From Zobellia galactanivorans (GTDB lineage: Bacteria > Bacteroidota > Bacteroidia > Flavobacteriales > Flavobacteriaceae): a DNA stretch of 64,000 nucleotides. The notes under the pieces were generated by a model, which saw nothing but the letters and a program-made list of their open reading frames with translations, ran no database searches and was not told where the DNA came from. Positions 54,302 to 63,405 of the stretch are shown piece by piece (within the stretch, counting starts at the first letter, position 1; each line of letters starts with the position of its first letter). The position numbers and the translations under genes were made by a program. The stretch is from positions 1,174,501 through 1,238,500 of the forward strand of contig NC_015844.1 of NCBI RefSeq assembly GCF_000973105.1, written 5' to 3'.

Positions 54302-55672
54302 TTACTTTATTTCAAGTAACATCCAGTTGTCATTTACCACTCCGTCAAGCACATTTTCCATACATAGGTTCCAACTGATAAAACCCACGATATTACCATC
54401 TTCATCAACATGGTCATCGCTTGGAGCCAATGGTTGGCCCGTATCTGCATGATAATTTTCATGGGTGGTTTTGTACTTTGCAATATCGTCCAACAATAAA
54501 TTGCCTACGGTTTGTCCCAACCAAGCTACCTCTTGATCGTACCCATAATTTTTTAACCCTATGGAATAGATATAGTTGGCTATGGGCCATACGGGGCCTT
54601 GCCAGTTTGAAAAAGGCACAATAATGTTTTTATTATTGTAATCGGGATCTTGTGCAGAAAGTGTTCTAAAACCATATTTTGCCTTCATATGTTCGTCACT
54701 CAGCAAATAGGTTTCTATCATTTTCTTTGCATTGGGTTTTGGAACGATATGGGCCGCCAATGGTAAAAAAGAGGAAAAAGTAACCCTTTTATAGAAATCT
54801 CCCGTTTCCCTATCTACGGTATAAAAAATAGAATCTTCTTCCGACCATAGAATTTTGTTAATTGCCGTTTTTAATTCCTTTGCTTTCCGCTCGTACAAAA
54901 GGGCATCTACCTCATTTCCCATTTTTTTTGCGAGTGCAGACTGAGCTATATATTCTTTGTATTGCCATGTACTAGCGTCGGGAGCTAAAAAAGAGCGCTT
55001 ATCTTCTATAAAATAATTGAGGGCCGGGTTATTGTCTGCCCCGCTCTGCATTGCTATATCCCAAAAAAACAGACCGGTAATACTATCTCTTTGGGTTTTC
55101 TCCCTATACTCCAATACCTTTTTAATTTGATTGTAATGAGGCTTTACCCATTCAAAGTCGTTCAATTTTTCAGAAGCCAAATACACACCTTGGGACAAAA
55201 AAGGTTTCATTGCAAACTTGCCGAATATGGGGCGAGGCCCATTTATGGTAGCACAACCGGACACATACCCCTCTTCATCTATCCCCTTAATCAAGTTCAG
55301 CGCCCAATACTTTAGATATTCGGGCTTGCCTTTACTCACAAAATAGTTCCCCATAAAAAACCCGTCCCAATCCCACATTTGCTTGTAAAAACCGGCCGGT
55401 ATGAGGTATGGATATTCCAGATAGCCCTCAGCCGGTTGAATCACCTTTGTGCTTAAGTGCTTAAAATTTTCGGTTAAATCGGTATAGATATCGTATAGTT
55501 CTTGCCGATTTAAAGTAGATACGACCTCGGTTTCCATTTCTGATATTTGCTTTGACGACTCTTCTTTACAACTGTTCTGCAATATGCTAATCGCAATAAA
55601 AAATATAAAGAACAAATGGGAGTTGTTTAGGTTCCGTTTGATCAAACCTTTCTTTCTATAGCGTATCTTCAT
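54302..55672 (-). CDS. GH37/GH63-like (trehalase-fold) glycosidase lipoprotein
   Basis: A 456-aa lipoprotein (lipobox SILQNSC) with an (alpha/alpha)6 barrel. FYKQMWDWDGFFMG (first shell), FFWDIAMQSGADNNPAL (acidic site), NWQGPVWPIANY and the C-terminal ENYHADTGQPLAPSDDHVD are typical of the GH37/GH63 clan of inverting alpha-glycosidases (trehalase, mannosylglycerate hydrolase). The genes on both sides are part of one operon. Lipid anchoring suggests action in the periplasm or at the surface on an alpha-linked sugar of the imported glycan. Confidence 0.8.
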   Translation of the reverse strand: MKIRYRKKGLIKRNLNNSHLFFIFFIAISILQNSCKEESSKQISEMETEVVSTLNRQELYDIYTDLTENFKHLSTKVIQPAEGYLEYPYLIPAGFYKQMWDWDGFFMGNYFVSKGKPEYLKYWALNLIKGIDEEGYVSGCATINGPRPIFGKFAMKPFLSQGVYLASEKLNDFEWVKPHYNQIKKVLEYREKTQRDSITGLFFWDIAMQSGADNNPALNYFIEDKRSFLAPDASTWQYKEYIAQSALAKKMGNEVDALLYERKAKELKTAINKILWSEEDSIFYTVDRETGDFYKRVTFSSFLPLAAHIVPKPNAKKMIETYLLSDEHMKAKYGFRTLSAQDPDYNNKNIIVPFSNWQGPVWPIANYIYSIGLKNYGYDQEVAWLGQTVGNLLLDDIAKYKTTHENYHADTGQPLAPSDDHVDEDGNIVGFISWNLCMENVLDGVVNDNWMLLEIK

Positions 55673-55711
55673 ATTATTTATGGTGTTTTGGCCTCGACAA
55701 TTTGCGAATTA

Positions 55712-57103
55712 CTATCGAAATCTATTTATAATAGCCTCCAAATCGCTTACCCTTGTGGGGTTTTGATCGGCAATATTTCTTTTTTCGGAGATGTCATCGG
55801 CAAGGTTGTACAATTCAATACTTGTTGAATCGATTTTAGGATCCTTGATTGTCACCAATTTATAATCTCCCGACCGTACCGCATGTCTTGAAATGCTCGT
55901 CTTGAACTCCCAATACAAAAAAGAATGTTGTTTTTGCTGTTCATTGTCGCCTAAAAGGGTGGGCAAATATGAAATTCCATCGGTTGAAATAGGTTTATCC
56001 TGACCTGACAACTCACATGCCGTAGGTAAAAAATCCCAAAAAGTTGCAACTTGATCAGTTTCCCCTTTCTCTATTTTCCCTGGCCATTTTGCTATAAAAG
56101 GCACTCGAATACCTCCTTCATATAAATCTCTTTTCATTCCCCTCAAAGGTCCATTGCTGTCAAAATAATCCACTTGCCAACCTCCTTCTTGGTGTGGTCC
56201 GTTATCCGAAGTAAAAATCACGAGCGTATTCCCATCAAGATTATTTTTCTTGAGCAAATCCAATATTTGCCCTACATAGCTATCCAATCTGGTTATCATT
56301 GCCGCACCGGCTTTTTTTTCCGACGGCCACGGTTCTTTATCGTAAATTCCATAATCCGGTACTTCCATACCGTGCTCATTAATTAAAAAGCTCTCATTAT
56401 TGGCGTGCGGTATCGTATAGGCCAGATATAGAAAAAAGGGTTCCTTCGCATCAGTTTTTATAAAATCCAAAGCCTTTTCCGTGAACAGATCATTAGAGTA
56501 TTCTTTCTTTTTTATAGCGGCATTTCCGATACCTACTGCATAATTGGTACTATCGGAAACATAGACTACTTCATTTTTCAAAGGAAATTTTTCACCATTT
56601 TCCATAAGATAGTCCGGATAGTAATTATGTGCCCTAATCTGATCGTAATAACCAAAGGAATAATCGAATCCTTGGGCATTGGCGTATCCTGATGTACCTA
56701 CATTTCCCAAGCCCCATTTCCCTATTACCCCTGTTCGGTATCCGGCATCCTTAAGCACTTCTGCCACGGTAAGATCGCTATCTTTTATGGGTTTTTCCAT
56801 GGACTTAATGGTGGTATTGCCCATGTGCTGTCCGGTCATAAGGCTATTTCTAGACGGGGCACATACCGTAGCCCCCGCATAGTGTTGGGTAAATCGCAAA
56901 CCTTCCGAGGCCATACGGTCAATATGTGGTGTCGATATGGTTTCTTGCCCATAACACCCTAAATCCCCATAACCTAGGTCATCTGCTAGAATGAATATAA
57001 TATTGGGCTTTGAGCCCTTTACCTTCCCGTATGCGGAGTCCGTATTTTCGCAGGAACAAAACAAAGCCATTAAGGCAACGTATAAAAGAGTTCTTTTTTT
57101 CAA
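55712..57103 (-). CDS. Sulfatase (S1 family), lipoprotein
   Basis: A 463-aa sulfatase with a CAPSRNS catalytic motif (Cys81; VCAPSRNSLMTG), metal ligands LADDLGYGDLGCYG and FTSDNGPHQEGG, and GKWGLG. The signal ends LFCSC, giving a lipobox at Cys16 or Cys18. It lies 1 bp from the GH20 gene and 39 bp from the GH37/GH63-like gene. In this operon it probably removes sulfate from N-acetylhexosamine residues before GH20 or GH89 can act. This is inferred from neighbours. Confidence 0.92.
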   Translation of the reverse strand: MKKRTLLYVALMALFCSCENTDSAYGKVKGSKPNIIFILADDLGYGDLGCYGQETISTPHIDRMASEGLRFTQHYAGATVCAPSRNSLMTGQHMGNTTIKSMEKPIKDSDLTVAEVLKDAGYRTGVIGKWGLGNVGTSGYANAQGFDYSFGYYDQIRAHNYYPDYLMENGEKFPLKNEVVYVSDSTNYAVGIGNAAIKKKEYSNDLFTEKALDFIKTDAKEPFFLYLAYTIPHANNESFLINEHGMEVPDYGIYDKEPWPSEKKAGAAMITRLDSYVGQILDLLKKNNLDGNTLVIFTSDNGPHQEGGWQVDYFDSNGPLRGMKRDLYEGGIRVPFIAKWPGKIEKGETDQVATFWDFLPTACELSGQDKPISTDGISYLPTLLGDNEQQKQHSFLYWEFKTSISRHAVRSGDYKLVTIKDPKIDSTSIELYNLADDISEKRNIADQNPTRVSDLEAIINRFR

Positions 57104-57104
57104 A

Positions 57105-59408
57105 TCAATTTTTTAAAGGGGTAACTAATTTCTCAAAAGGCAGAAAACCGTGCATTGGGTCGGTTTTATATTTTATGTTCAATTGGTTCTGAATCTTTCG
57201 ATAATAATATTCTATCCTCAAGGTATGCTTGCCTTCGGAAAGAGCTACATTAAAATCTTGAGGAGTTTTGTTGGTCTCACTTCCTTTGGCTACAAGTTTA
57301 TCGTCGATATAGATATTGGCAAATCCGTCATCGGTTGTAAGCCTAAATGTATAGTCTTCGTTTCCTGGAATATAAATTTGTCCGTTAAGCTCAACCGCAT
57401 ATGGGTTATAAAGTCGGTAAAACCTTGTATCGATATGTCCATCCCTAGCGACCTTGGCAAAAAGTTCGCCGTTTATTTTATCTAGTCGATCACTGGTCAT
57501 AAAGCCGGTAACCCCTTCCCTTACCAACTTCAATTCCGAGAAATCGGGCACACTTCCCCCAACTTCTTTTGATATGGGGCCATAAACTTTATAAGAATAA
57601 GCCGGTACTATTTTCTGATAATACTCTTGCTGAGGATGCCCTAATGGGTTTCCCGATGCAGTAAAGGCCTGCACGGTAAGAATTCCCCCGTTTGCAATGT
57701 CAATTGGACCCTCGTATGGTTTTGCCTTCCCCATATTGGGCAAGCTCCAGGAGGTCGAGAAATTCCATTTGAACTCTACTTCCTCCTTAGACTGAAATGC
57801 TATGGTTATTTTGTCGGTAAAACGTTGATCTTCCTCATGCACCAAGCCGCTCACTTCTATTTTTACCGGATTAAAAAGACGGGAATACAATTGGTCCGTC
57901 TTTTCAAGTGTCTTTAAAAAGTTATCGTAACCTGTATTTATAGATCCACTCCAAAGATGGGCCGCCAAAACGGGCACCCTCTTTCTTAGGACAGGAATAA
58001 CCTTAAAGTGGTTTTGCTCCCAAAAAGAAATTTGCCCCCCTAGAATTGCTTCATCGCCGGTCACCTCAATATCTTCAATAGCGTCTTGCCAATGTGACCA
58101 TTTGGTCGGACTCCAATCATATGCTTTTTTTATTTCCGGGGCAAAATTCATGGCTCCCACCATATACCAAGGCACCCAGGTGGAGTTAACAATTTTATAC
58201 CCATTATCCAATAGGTTTTGGGGATGGTTATAGGTAGTGTTCCAAACGATTATCGTGATGTCTTTGTCCACGGTAACATATTTAGATCCCGTACCGTGAA
58301 AGCCCTCCCAAATTAGGGTCTTTTTTCCCGTAGCCTTTACCATGCCGTTCATTCGGTTGATAAAGTGGCAAAAGAGTTCATTCGCATCGCCATTGGCCGC
58401 TTCCTGTAAATTATGTTCAAGGGTATACGCTTTGTATTCCGGTATTTTTTTCAAGTTTTCCAAATACACCTCATCTCCGCCAACATGTATGTACGGACTG
58501 GTGTAAAATACCTCGGCGACCTCTTTTATAATTGTATTCAAGGCCGAATAGGTAGACTCTTTGGCCATATTGACCACATACAAGGGCTTTGCCTCCTTCG
58601 TTTGCTCATCGACACTGCCAAAAACCTCAGGATAGGTACTCCACAAAATACCCGAGTGACCGGGAACCTCAATTTCAGGAATGATGGTAACCCCCCTATT
58701 TTTTGCATACTCCACCAAATCTCTCAACTCTTCCTTGGTATAGAATTCGCGACTGCCATCCGAATGGGTTTTATTTACTTTCGGGAATTTCTCCAATGGA
58801 AAGGTAAAACGCTTATTATCCGTTAAATGAAGGCTTAAATACTTTATCTTGTACAACCACAACAAGTCTATGGTTTCCTTAATAGTTTCCGTAGGATGCC
58901 AAAATCGGGCAAGGTCTAGCATTACAGACCTAAAATTAGATTTTGGGCTATCGGAAATAACAAGCCGTGGTATTGCGCCCCCCTTTTTGGAGACCTCTAC
59001 CAATTGAACCAAGCTCGCTACCGCATTGGATACCGCTTCATAGGTCTGCCCTTCGATTTCAATTTTTCTACCCACTTTAATGGTATGGGAGTTTTCGTTC
59101 AGGTCTTCATTTATGCCCAGTAATATCTTGGGACTATTTTCTGAATCTTGGGCCAATTTTAAATCCGCTCCGGCAATGCGGTTGACATAGGCGACCAAAA
59201 TTTCTGCCAATGGTTTTAATTCGGGTTGGGCTACACCAACCAAAGTGGGGCCGTTTAGTTTAAAATATCCCTTTTCCTTGACCATCTGTGTCGGACTGGG
59301 CAGCACGTCCCAATTTCCGTGATCAACCTTAGATATTTGGGCACCTCCCGATAAAGCTCCTAGGAGCAATAAAAATAGACTTAAACAAATGTTTTTTTTC
59401 AATATCAT
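57105..59408 (-). CDS. GH20 beta-N-acetylhexosaminidase with C-terminal PA14-like domain
   Basis: A 767-aa exported enzyme (signal 1-23). A GH20b domain (about 30-150) precedes the GH20 barrel (about 155-510), with IIPEIEVPGHSG and the catalytic pair D312-E313 in HVGGDEVYLENL, which uses the substrate acetamido group. VWNTTYNHPQNLLDNGYKIVNS and LGGQISFWEQN are conserved. The tail has a chitobiase-like strand region and a PA14-like module (about 660-750, NEDYTFRLTTDDGFANIYIDDKLV). It removes terminal beta-GlcNAc or beta-GalNAc. It is 5 bp from the GH89 gene. Confidence 0.93.
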   Translation of the reverse strand: MILKKNICLSLFLLLLGALSGGAQISKVDHGNWDVLPSPTQMVKEKGYFKLNGPTLVGVAQPELKPLAEILVAYVNRIAGADLKLAQDSENSPKILLGINEDLNENSHTIKVGRKIEIEGQTYEAVSNAVASLVQLVEVSKKGGAIPRLVISDSPKSNFRSVMLDLARFWHPTETIKETIDLLWLYKIKYLSLHLTDNKRFTFPLEKFPKVNKTHSDGSREFYTKEELRDLVEYAKNRGVTIIPEIEVPGHSGILWSTYPEVFGSVDEQTKEAKPLYVVNMAKESTYSALNTIIKEVAEVFYTSPYIHVGGDEVYLENLKKIPEYKAYTLEHNLQEAANGDANELFCHFINRMNGMVKATGKKTLIWEGFHGTGSKYVTVDKDITIIVWNTTYNHPQNLLDNGYKIVNSTWVPWYMVGAMNFAPEIKKAYDWSPTKWSHWQDAIEDIEVTGDEAILGGQISFWEQNHFKVIPVLRKRVPVLAAHLWSGSINTGYDNFLKTLEKTDQLYSRLFNPVKIEVSGLVHEEDQRFTDKITIAFQSKEEVEFKWNFSTSWSLPNMGKAKPYEGPIDIANGGILTVQAFTASGNPLGHPQQEYYQKIVPAYSYKVYGPISKEVGGSVPDFSELKLVREGVTGFMTSDRLDKINGELFAKVARDGHIDTRFYRLYNPYAVELNGQIYIPGNEDYTFRLTTDDGFANIYIDDKLVAKGSETNKTPQDFNVALSEGKHTLRIEYYYRKIQNQLNIKYKTDPMHGFLPFEKLVTPLKN

Positions 59409-59413
59409 GTTTT

Positions 59414-61657
59414 TTATTTTTTGAACAAATGAGCGTACTCTGTTTGTATCCTACGGGCTACATCTATGGTTTTTTCGGTTGGCGCACTAGGGTATATTTG
59501 ATGGGAGCGAGTCCATTTATAATCCATCTCCCGCACCTCAGCATCATAGGCTTTGGGGTCAAAATCGACACCCTCGGTCAATGACCTCCGTAAGTGATCA
59601 ACGAATAGTTGCCATCTAGGTTTATAATACCCACTGAAGAGACCGTTCCATTGTTTACCCGCATAATCTCGAAGCCCCCCTTCTGGGTAGGGCTGCCAAA
59701 TCGTAACAATTGTTCTGGCATTCCATTCATAGTATTCTTTCTCTTCCGGTGTGCTTCCCCAACTTTTGGCATCTTCCAACCATTTTCCCAATAAAAAATT
59801 CTCATTTGCACCTGTAATGGCCTCAAGGTCATCCATGAGCTTGAACAAGGATTTAGCGCTTCGGTCAAGCGCTTGCCGATCTTTTTCTTGATAGGCCACG
59901 CTTACATCGTTTATAGATTTATGGGTTAAGCTAAACAGCAACTCACGGTATACGTTCGTAAGGTCGAAATTATATGTTTCAACGTCTTGTAGTTCATTGG
60001 CCTCCCCCAGTAGCAACCCAGCCGCCTTGGCCAGCTTATAGACATCAAAATCCCATGCAAAGGGGTCCGTCTCGGTTATTTTAAAATCCTTTCTTACGTG
60101 TCTAATATCTTCTTTACTACCTTCTTCAAAAATCATTAATCGCGGGGTGGTAATCAGGGGAGACCACATTGTTCGGGTTCTACCATATACCGATTCCCCT
60201 AAAAGTTGCCAAGCCTTTTTTACGGACGGGCTTTTTGTTCCGTAACGGATCGTGGCATAATCTTCAATCCATTCTTGTACGTTAACTTTTTGGGGGTCCC
60301 AAGCTTTTTCAAAAATAAAATCCTGCACAATGGGATTATACCCCAAACCTTCCGGAATCACCCCTATACCCTTAAGGTTATTACCTATTTCCGATGTATA
60401 AGCCTCTTGGAACTGTCTTTGCATTTCTTCGAGATCTCCGCTCATGTTCACTTTCTGATCTTCATTACAGATTACGTTCCATATCCAAGGCTGTCCATAA
60501 AATGCATCTGTTTTATCCCAAGTAGGATTCTTTTCTCCATAAAGATCGAGCACAATTGCTCTATTCTTTGGTATCCCATCTAAAAATGCCCGACCCCTTT
60601 CCTTTGTCCAAAAATCTTTTTTGAAAAAGAAAAACCACCCTTGAAGTACCCATGTGGCTTTTGAATCTGCCAATTCCATAGACTTGTATACACTTTCACT
60701 TACCTGTTTTAAAAAAGCAGGATCCTTAGAAGGCGGGTCTACCTCAATAAAACAGTCCGCATCATATAAATGATCCGTTCCGTAAAGTTCGGTCTGTTTT
60801 TTAATAAAGGCCGTACCAATTTTTTGAAATAGCTCATCGGTAGGATCAAGAAAATAAGTGCCCTCTACTCCTGCCCAATCTTCTATTTGAAAAATATTGG
60901 CCTCTGGGTAGAGTTTTTTTAAGACTTGGGGAACATGGCCCGTAAACGCTTGTAATACCGGCTTCATACCAAGGGACCGCATACGGTTCAAAATTTTAAC
61001 TTGTAGTTCTTTCCTCTGTGTTATCCAATTTTGGGGTAGAGGACCGCCCATTCCATCTATATTCCCCATCCATCCCCAGGGCAAGTGTGCAGGACCTACA
61101 AAAAAATCATCAATCTGCTGCCGAGACATTCCAAAATCACTCAAAACCTCTTGCCATACAGCTTCTTGACCGATAATAGCCAAAGGCATATTTACTCCTT
61201 TCAATGCCATGTAATCAATCATCTCCTCCCACCTATCCCAGTTCCACCAAGGCATGGTGTAGCCGTAAGTGCAATAGTTAAATAAATAGCGATAATCGAA
61301 AGGTGTCTCTTTTCTGATTTTAGAGGTCAGTCTAGGAAGCGTCTTAGGAAGGTCAAGTTGATTATAATTTAACGATATGTGGGCGTTACAGTAATTTTTC
61401 AAATACCAGTCAAGACCAGATGCCATCGCCACCGCGCTATTTCCAGATATGACGATCTTTCCTGCATGTCCATTAGATACCTCAAAAACATCTTTATCCT
61501 TTGAAGCTGTAATTTCCTTAAAAACGAAGGAGGAAGCACGTTCAGGTAAAATGCGATTCAAAATACCATAAGCAGATTTCTCCGCACCGGATTGCCGTGC
61601 TTGGCTATAAGTGGCTATAGTAAACAACAGTACTATTAAACTGACTACTTTTCTCAT
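59414..61657 (-). CDS. GH89 alpha-N-acetylglucosaminidase (NAGLU family)
   Basis: A 747-aa exported enzyme (signal 1-20) with the three-domain NAGLU layout. Candidate catalytic residues by comparison with human NAGLU motifs: acid/base E305 in DADCFIEVDPPS and nucleophile E436 in IGVIPEGLGYNP. MALKGVNMPLAIIGQEAVWQ and HLPWGWMGNIDGMGG are highly conserved family segments. It removes terminal alpha-linked GlcNAc, as found in heparan-type chains and some mucin or algal glycans. It is the first enzyme gene after susD, separated by the hairpin at 61734-61796. Confidence 0.93.
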   Translation of the reverse strand: MRKVVSLIVLLFTIATYSQARQSGAEKSAYGILNRILPERASSFVFKEITASKDKDVFEVSNGHAGKIVISGNSAVAMASGLDWYLKNYCNAHISLNYNQLDLPKTLPRLTSKIRKETPFDYRYLFNYCTYGYTMPWWNWDRWEEMIDYMALKGVNMPLAIIGQEAVWQEVLSDFGMSRQQIDDFFVGPAHLPWGWMGNIDGMGGPLPQNWITQRKELQVKILNRMRSLGMKPVLQAFTGHVPQVLKKLYPEANIFQIEDWAGVEGTYFLDPTDELFQKIGTAFIKKQTELYGTDHLYDADCFIEVDPPSKDPAFLKQVSESVYKSMELADSKATWVLQGWFFFFKKDFWTKERGRAFLDGIPKNRAIVLDLYGEKNPTWDKTDAFYGQPWIWNVICNEDQKVNMSGDLEEMQRQFQEAYTSEIGNNLKGIGVIPEGLGYNPIVQDFIFEKAWDPQKVNVQEWIEDYATIRYGTKSPSVKKAWQLLGESVYGRTRTMWSPLITTPRLMIFEEGSKEDIRHVRKDFKITETDPFAWDFDVYKLAKAAGLLLGEANELQDVETYNFDLTNVYRELLFSLTHKSINDVSVAYQEKDRQALDRSAKSLFKLMDDLEAITGANENFLLGKWLEDAKSWGSTPEEKEYYEWNARTIVTIWQPYPEGGLRDYAGKQWNGLFSGYYKPRWQLFVDHLRRSLTEGVDFDPKAYDAEVREMDYKWTRSHQIYPSAPTEKTIDVARRIQTEYAHLFKK

Positions 61658-61733
61658 GAATTCAATATAGATTAAAACCGAAAGGTCGTGTTAGTCCCAC
61701 TTTTGGGCCGTCCCTACAGACCATATAAAAACA

Positions 61734-61796
61734 AAAGGCTTATTGATCAAGGCAAAGCGATTACTTTGGGGGAATATCACCTTACAATAAGCCTTT
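61734..61796 (-). promoter_or_regulatory. Long hairpin between susD and the GH89 gene
   Basis: A perfect 12-bp stem pairs aaaggcttattg (61734-61745) with caataagccttt (61785-61796). The 39-nt loop contains a second small inverted repeat, aaag-cgatta-cttt. On the minus strand it is followed by a T-rich run, so it may act as an attenuator or processing site that lowers expression of the enzyme genes relative to susCD. Confidence 0.6.
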
Positions 61797-61813
61797 TTAA
61801 CCAACTCAAAAAA

Positions 61814-63385
61814 TTAATAACTGAACAGAACGGGCCCTTCTTGAATGGTCGGGACCATTTTTACCGTCGGGGCGTTCCGAGCAAACCAAAGTGGATCTCC
61901 AAACACGTTATCTACAATATTCACCCCTTGAATGGCCGCTTCAAAATTGGTCTGGTTGAAATTCTGCATGGTCTCGCGTGGGTAACCAACCCGTACCGGA
62001 TAACCTTTTTCCTTGTTTATCCCTATATCGAAAAAGTCCAGGGTCGGCAATCCCGTTCTTCGGATCATTGAAAAGGTATTTATACTTTGACCGAACTGTG
62101 CTATATAACGTTGCGTAATAATCTGCTCCAATGCATTCGCCGAATCAAAGGTCACCCCTGGAGAGGCCAAATAAGCATCAATTGCCGTTTGATCTACTGC
62201 TAACTGCTCCATATTGGCCTTAATGCCCTCTTGGTATGCCTGGTCGACCGAAATCCCTGTTTCAATGCCTTTGCTCTCCGCTTCCGCCCTTATAAACAAC
62301 AACTCTGAATAGGTCATAATAAATCTCTTTTGGGCCGAGGTATACGAATCGGATAGTTGACTTACCGAATCCAAAGCCACCCTGGTATATCCACTTGGAT
62401 TCTCTTCATCGAAAGCCGGTGGAACCCCGGTGTACGTATCACTATCCGTATAACCTGGAGCCGGATTCAAAAGGACCTTCATTCTGGGGTCTTCCAAGCC
62501 CCCAAGGGTATTTACAAAACCGGTAATAGCGATAGGAGAATTGGTATTGTTCTCGACATATTGGGCAAAAGGGTCGGAATAAGAACCTATAGTAGCCTCC
62601 CATGTCATACCAAAATTATCCTCATTACTTTCCAATAATGGATATTTACTAGGGTTTGCGAAAATAGACTCAAGTCTAGCCTTGGCAAACCCGGCATCTG
62701 CATCGGAAATACGCATTAAAATACGTACTTGTAAGGAATTGGCGAATTTTTTCCATTTTAACAGGTCTCCACCGGCATAAGCGTCACTTTCGGCGTTCAA
62801 TGCTATACTAGGCTCTCCAGACAGATCAAAAGTGCCATTGGCCTCTTCCAACAAATCAAGAACCGCTTTGAGAATTTCTTCTTGCGAATCAAACTTTGGT
62901 TTATTGTACTGTTCTTCTTCCGAGACTTCCCCGAATTGCGCATCGGAAAATGGAATGGGCCCCCAAAGTTCTGCCATATTACTATATATCCACCCTTTTA
63001 ACACTAGGGCTACCGCTTGGTAATTCGGTTGGGGGGTTTCTTCCGTATTGTCCAAAATTCTTTCTATCAACGGAATTGTTTGGGTTACTAGATTTTGATA
63101 CACCCAAAAATCATTGAAATCTTCACGTGGATTGGATGCCACAAAGTCAGTAGGAGCCGTGGTATTCGTGTAATATTGCACCCATTTTGCCGTTCCCTTA
63201 TTGTAGCTGTTGATATTATCCAATAACTCCCGCGATGCCCTTATTTCCGCACCTAACAATAAACTTTCATTGCTACCTACAACTTGCGCATTAGGGTTTG
63301 TGTTTATTTCCTCAAAATCATCGGTACAGGCCTGTAGCGAGAAAATGAGAAAACTAATGATCATTATATAATTTGAATATTTCAT
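61814..63385 (-). CDS. SusD/RagB family outer-membrane lipoprotein (SusD-like_2)
   Basis: A 523-aa lipoprotein with lipobox FSLQAC (Cys20) followed by TDDFEEINTNPNAQ, a start shared with the SusD at 13860. The helical body contains LVLKGWIYSNMAELWGPIPFSDAQFG, LLKWKKFANSLQVRILMRISDAD and YSELLFIRAEAESKGIE, the SusD-like_2 pattern. It pairs with the SusC 20 bp upstream and probably binds the N-acetylhexosamine-containing glycan handled by the following genes. Confidence 0.94.
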   Translation of the reverse strand: MKYSNYIMIISFLIFSLQACTDDFEEINTNPNAQVVGSNESLLLGAEIRASRELLDNINSYNKGTAKWVQYYTNTTAPTDFVASNPREDFNDFWVYQNLVTQTIPLIERILDNTEETPQPNYQAVALVLKGWIYSNMAELWGPIPFSDAQFGEVSEEEQYNKPKFDSQEEILKAVLDLLEEANGTFDLSGEPSIALNAESDAYAGGDLLKWKKFANSLQVRILMRISDADAGFAKARLESIFANPSKYPLLESNEDNFGMTWEATIGSYSDPFAQYVENNTNSPIAITGFVNTLGGLEDPRMKVLLNPAPGYTDSDTYTGVPPAFDEENPSGYTRVALDSVSQLSDSYTSAQKRFIMTYSELLFIRAEAESKGIETGISVDQAYQEGIKANMEQLAVDQTAIDAYLASPGVTFDSANALEQIITQRYIAQFGQSINTFSMIRRTGLPTLDFFDIGINKEKGYPVRVGYPRETMQNFNQTNFEAAIQGVNIVDNVFGDPLWFARNAPTVKMVPTIQEGPVLFSY

Positions 63386-63405
63386 ATTGATATCTTTTTA
63401 TTCGA

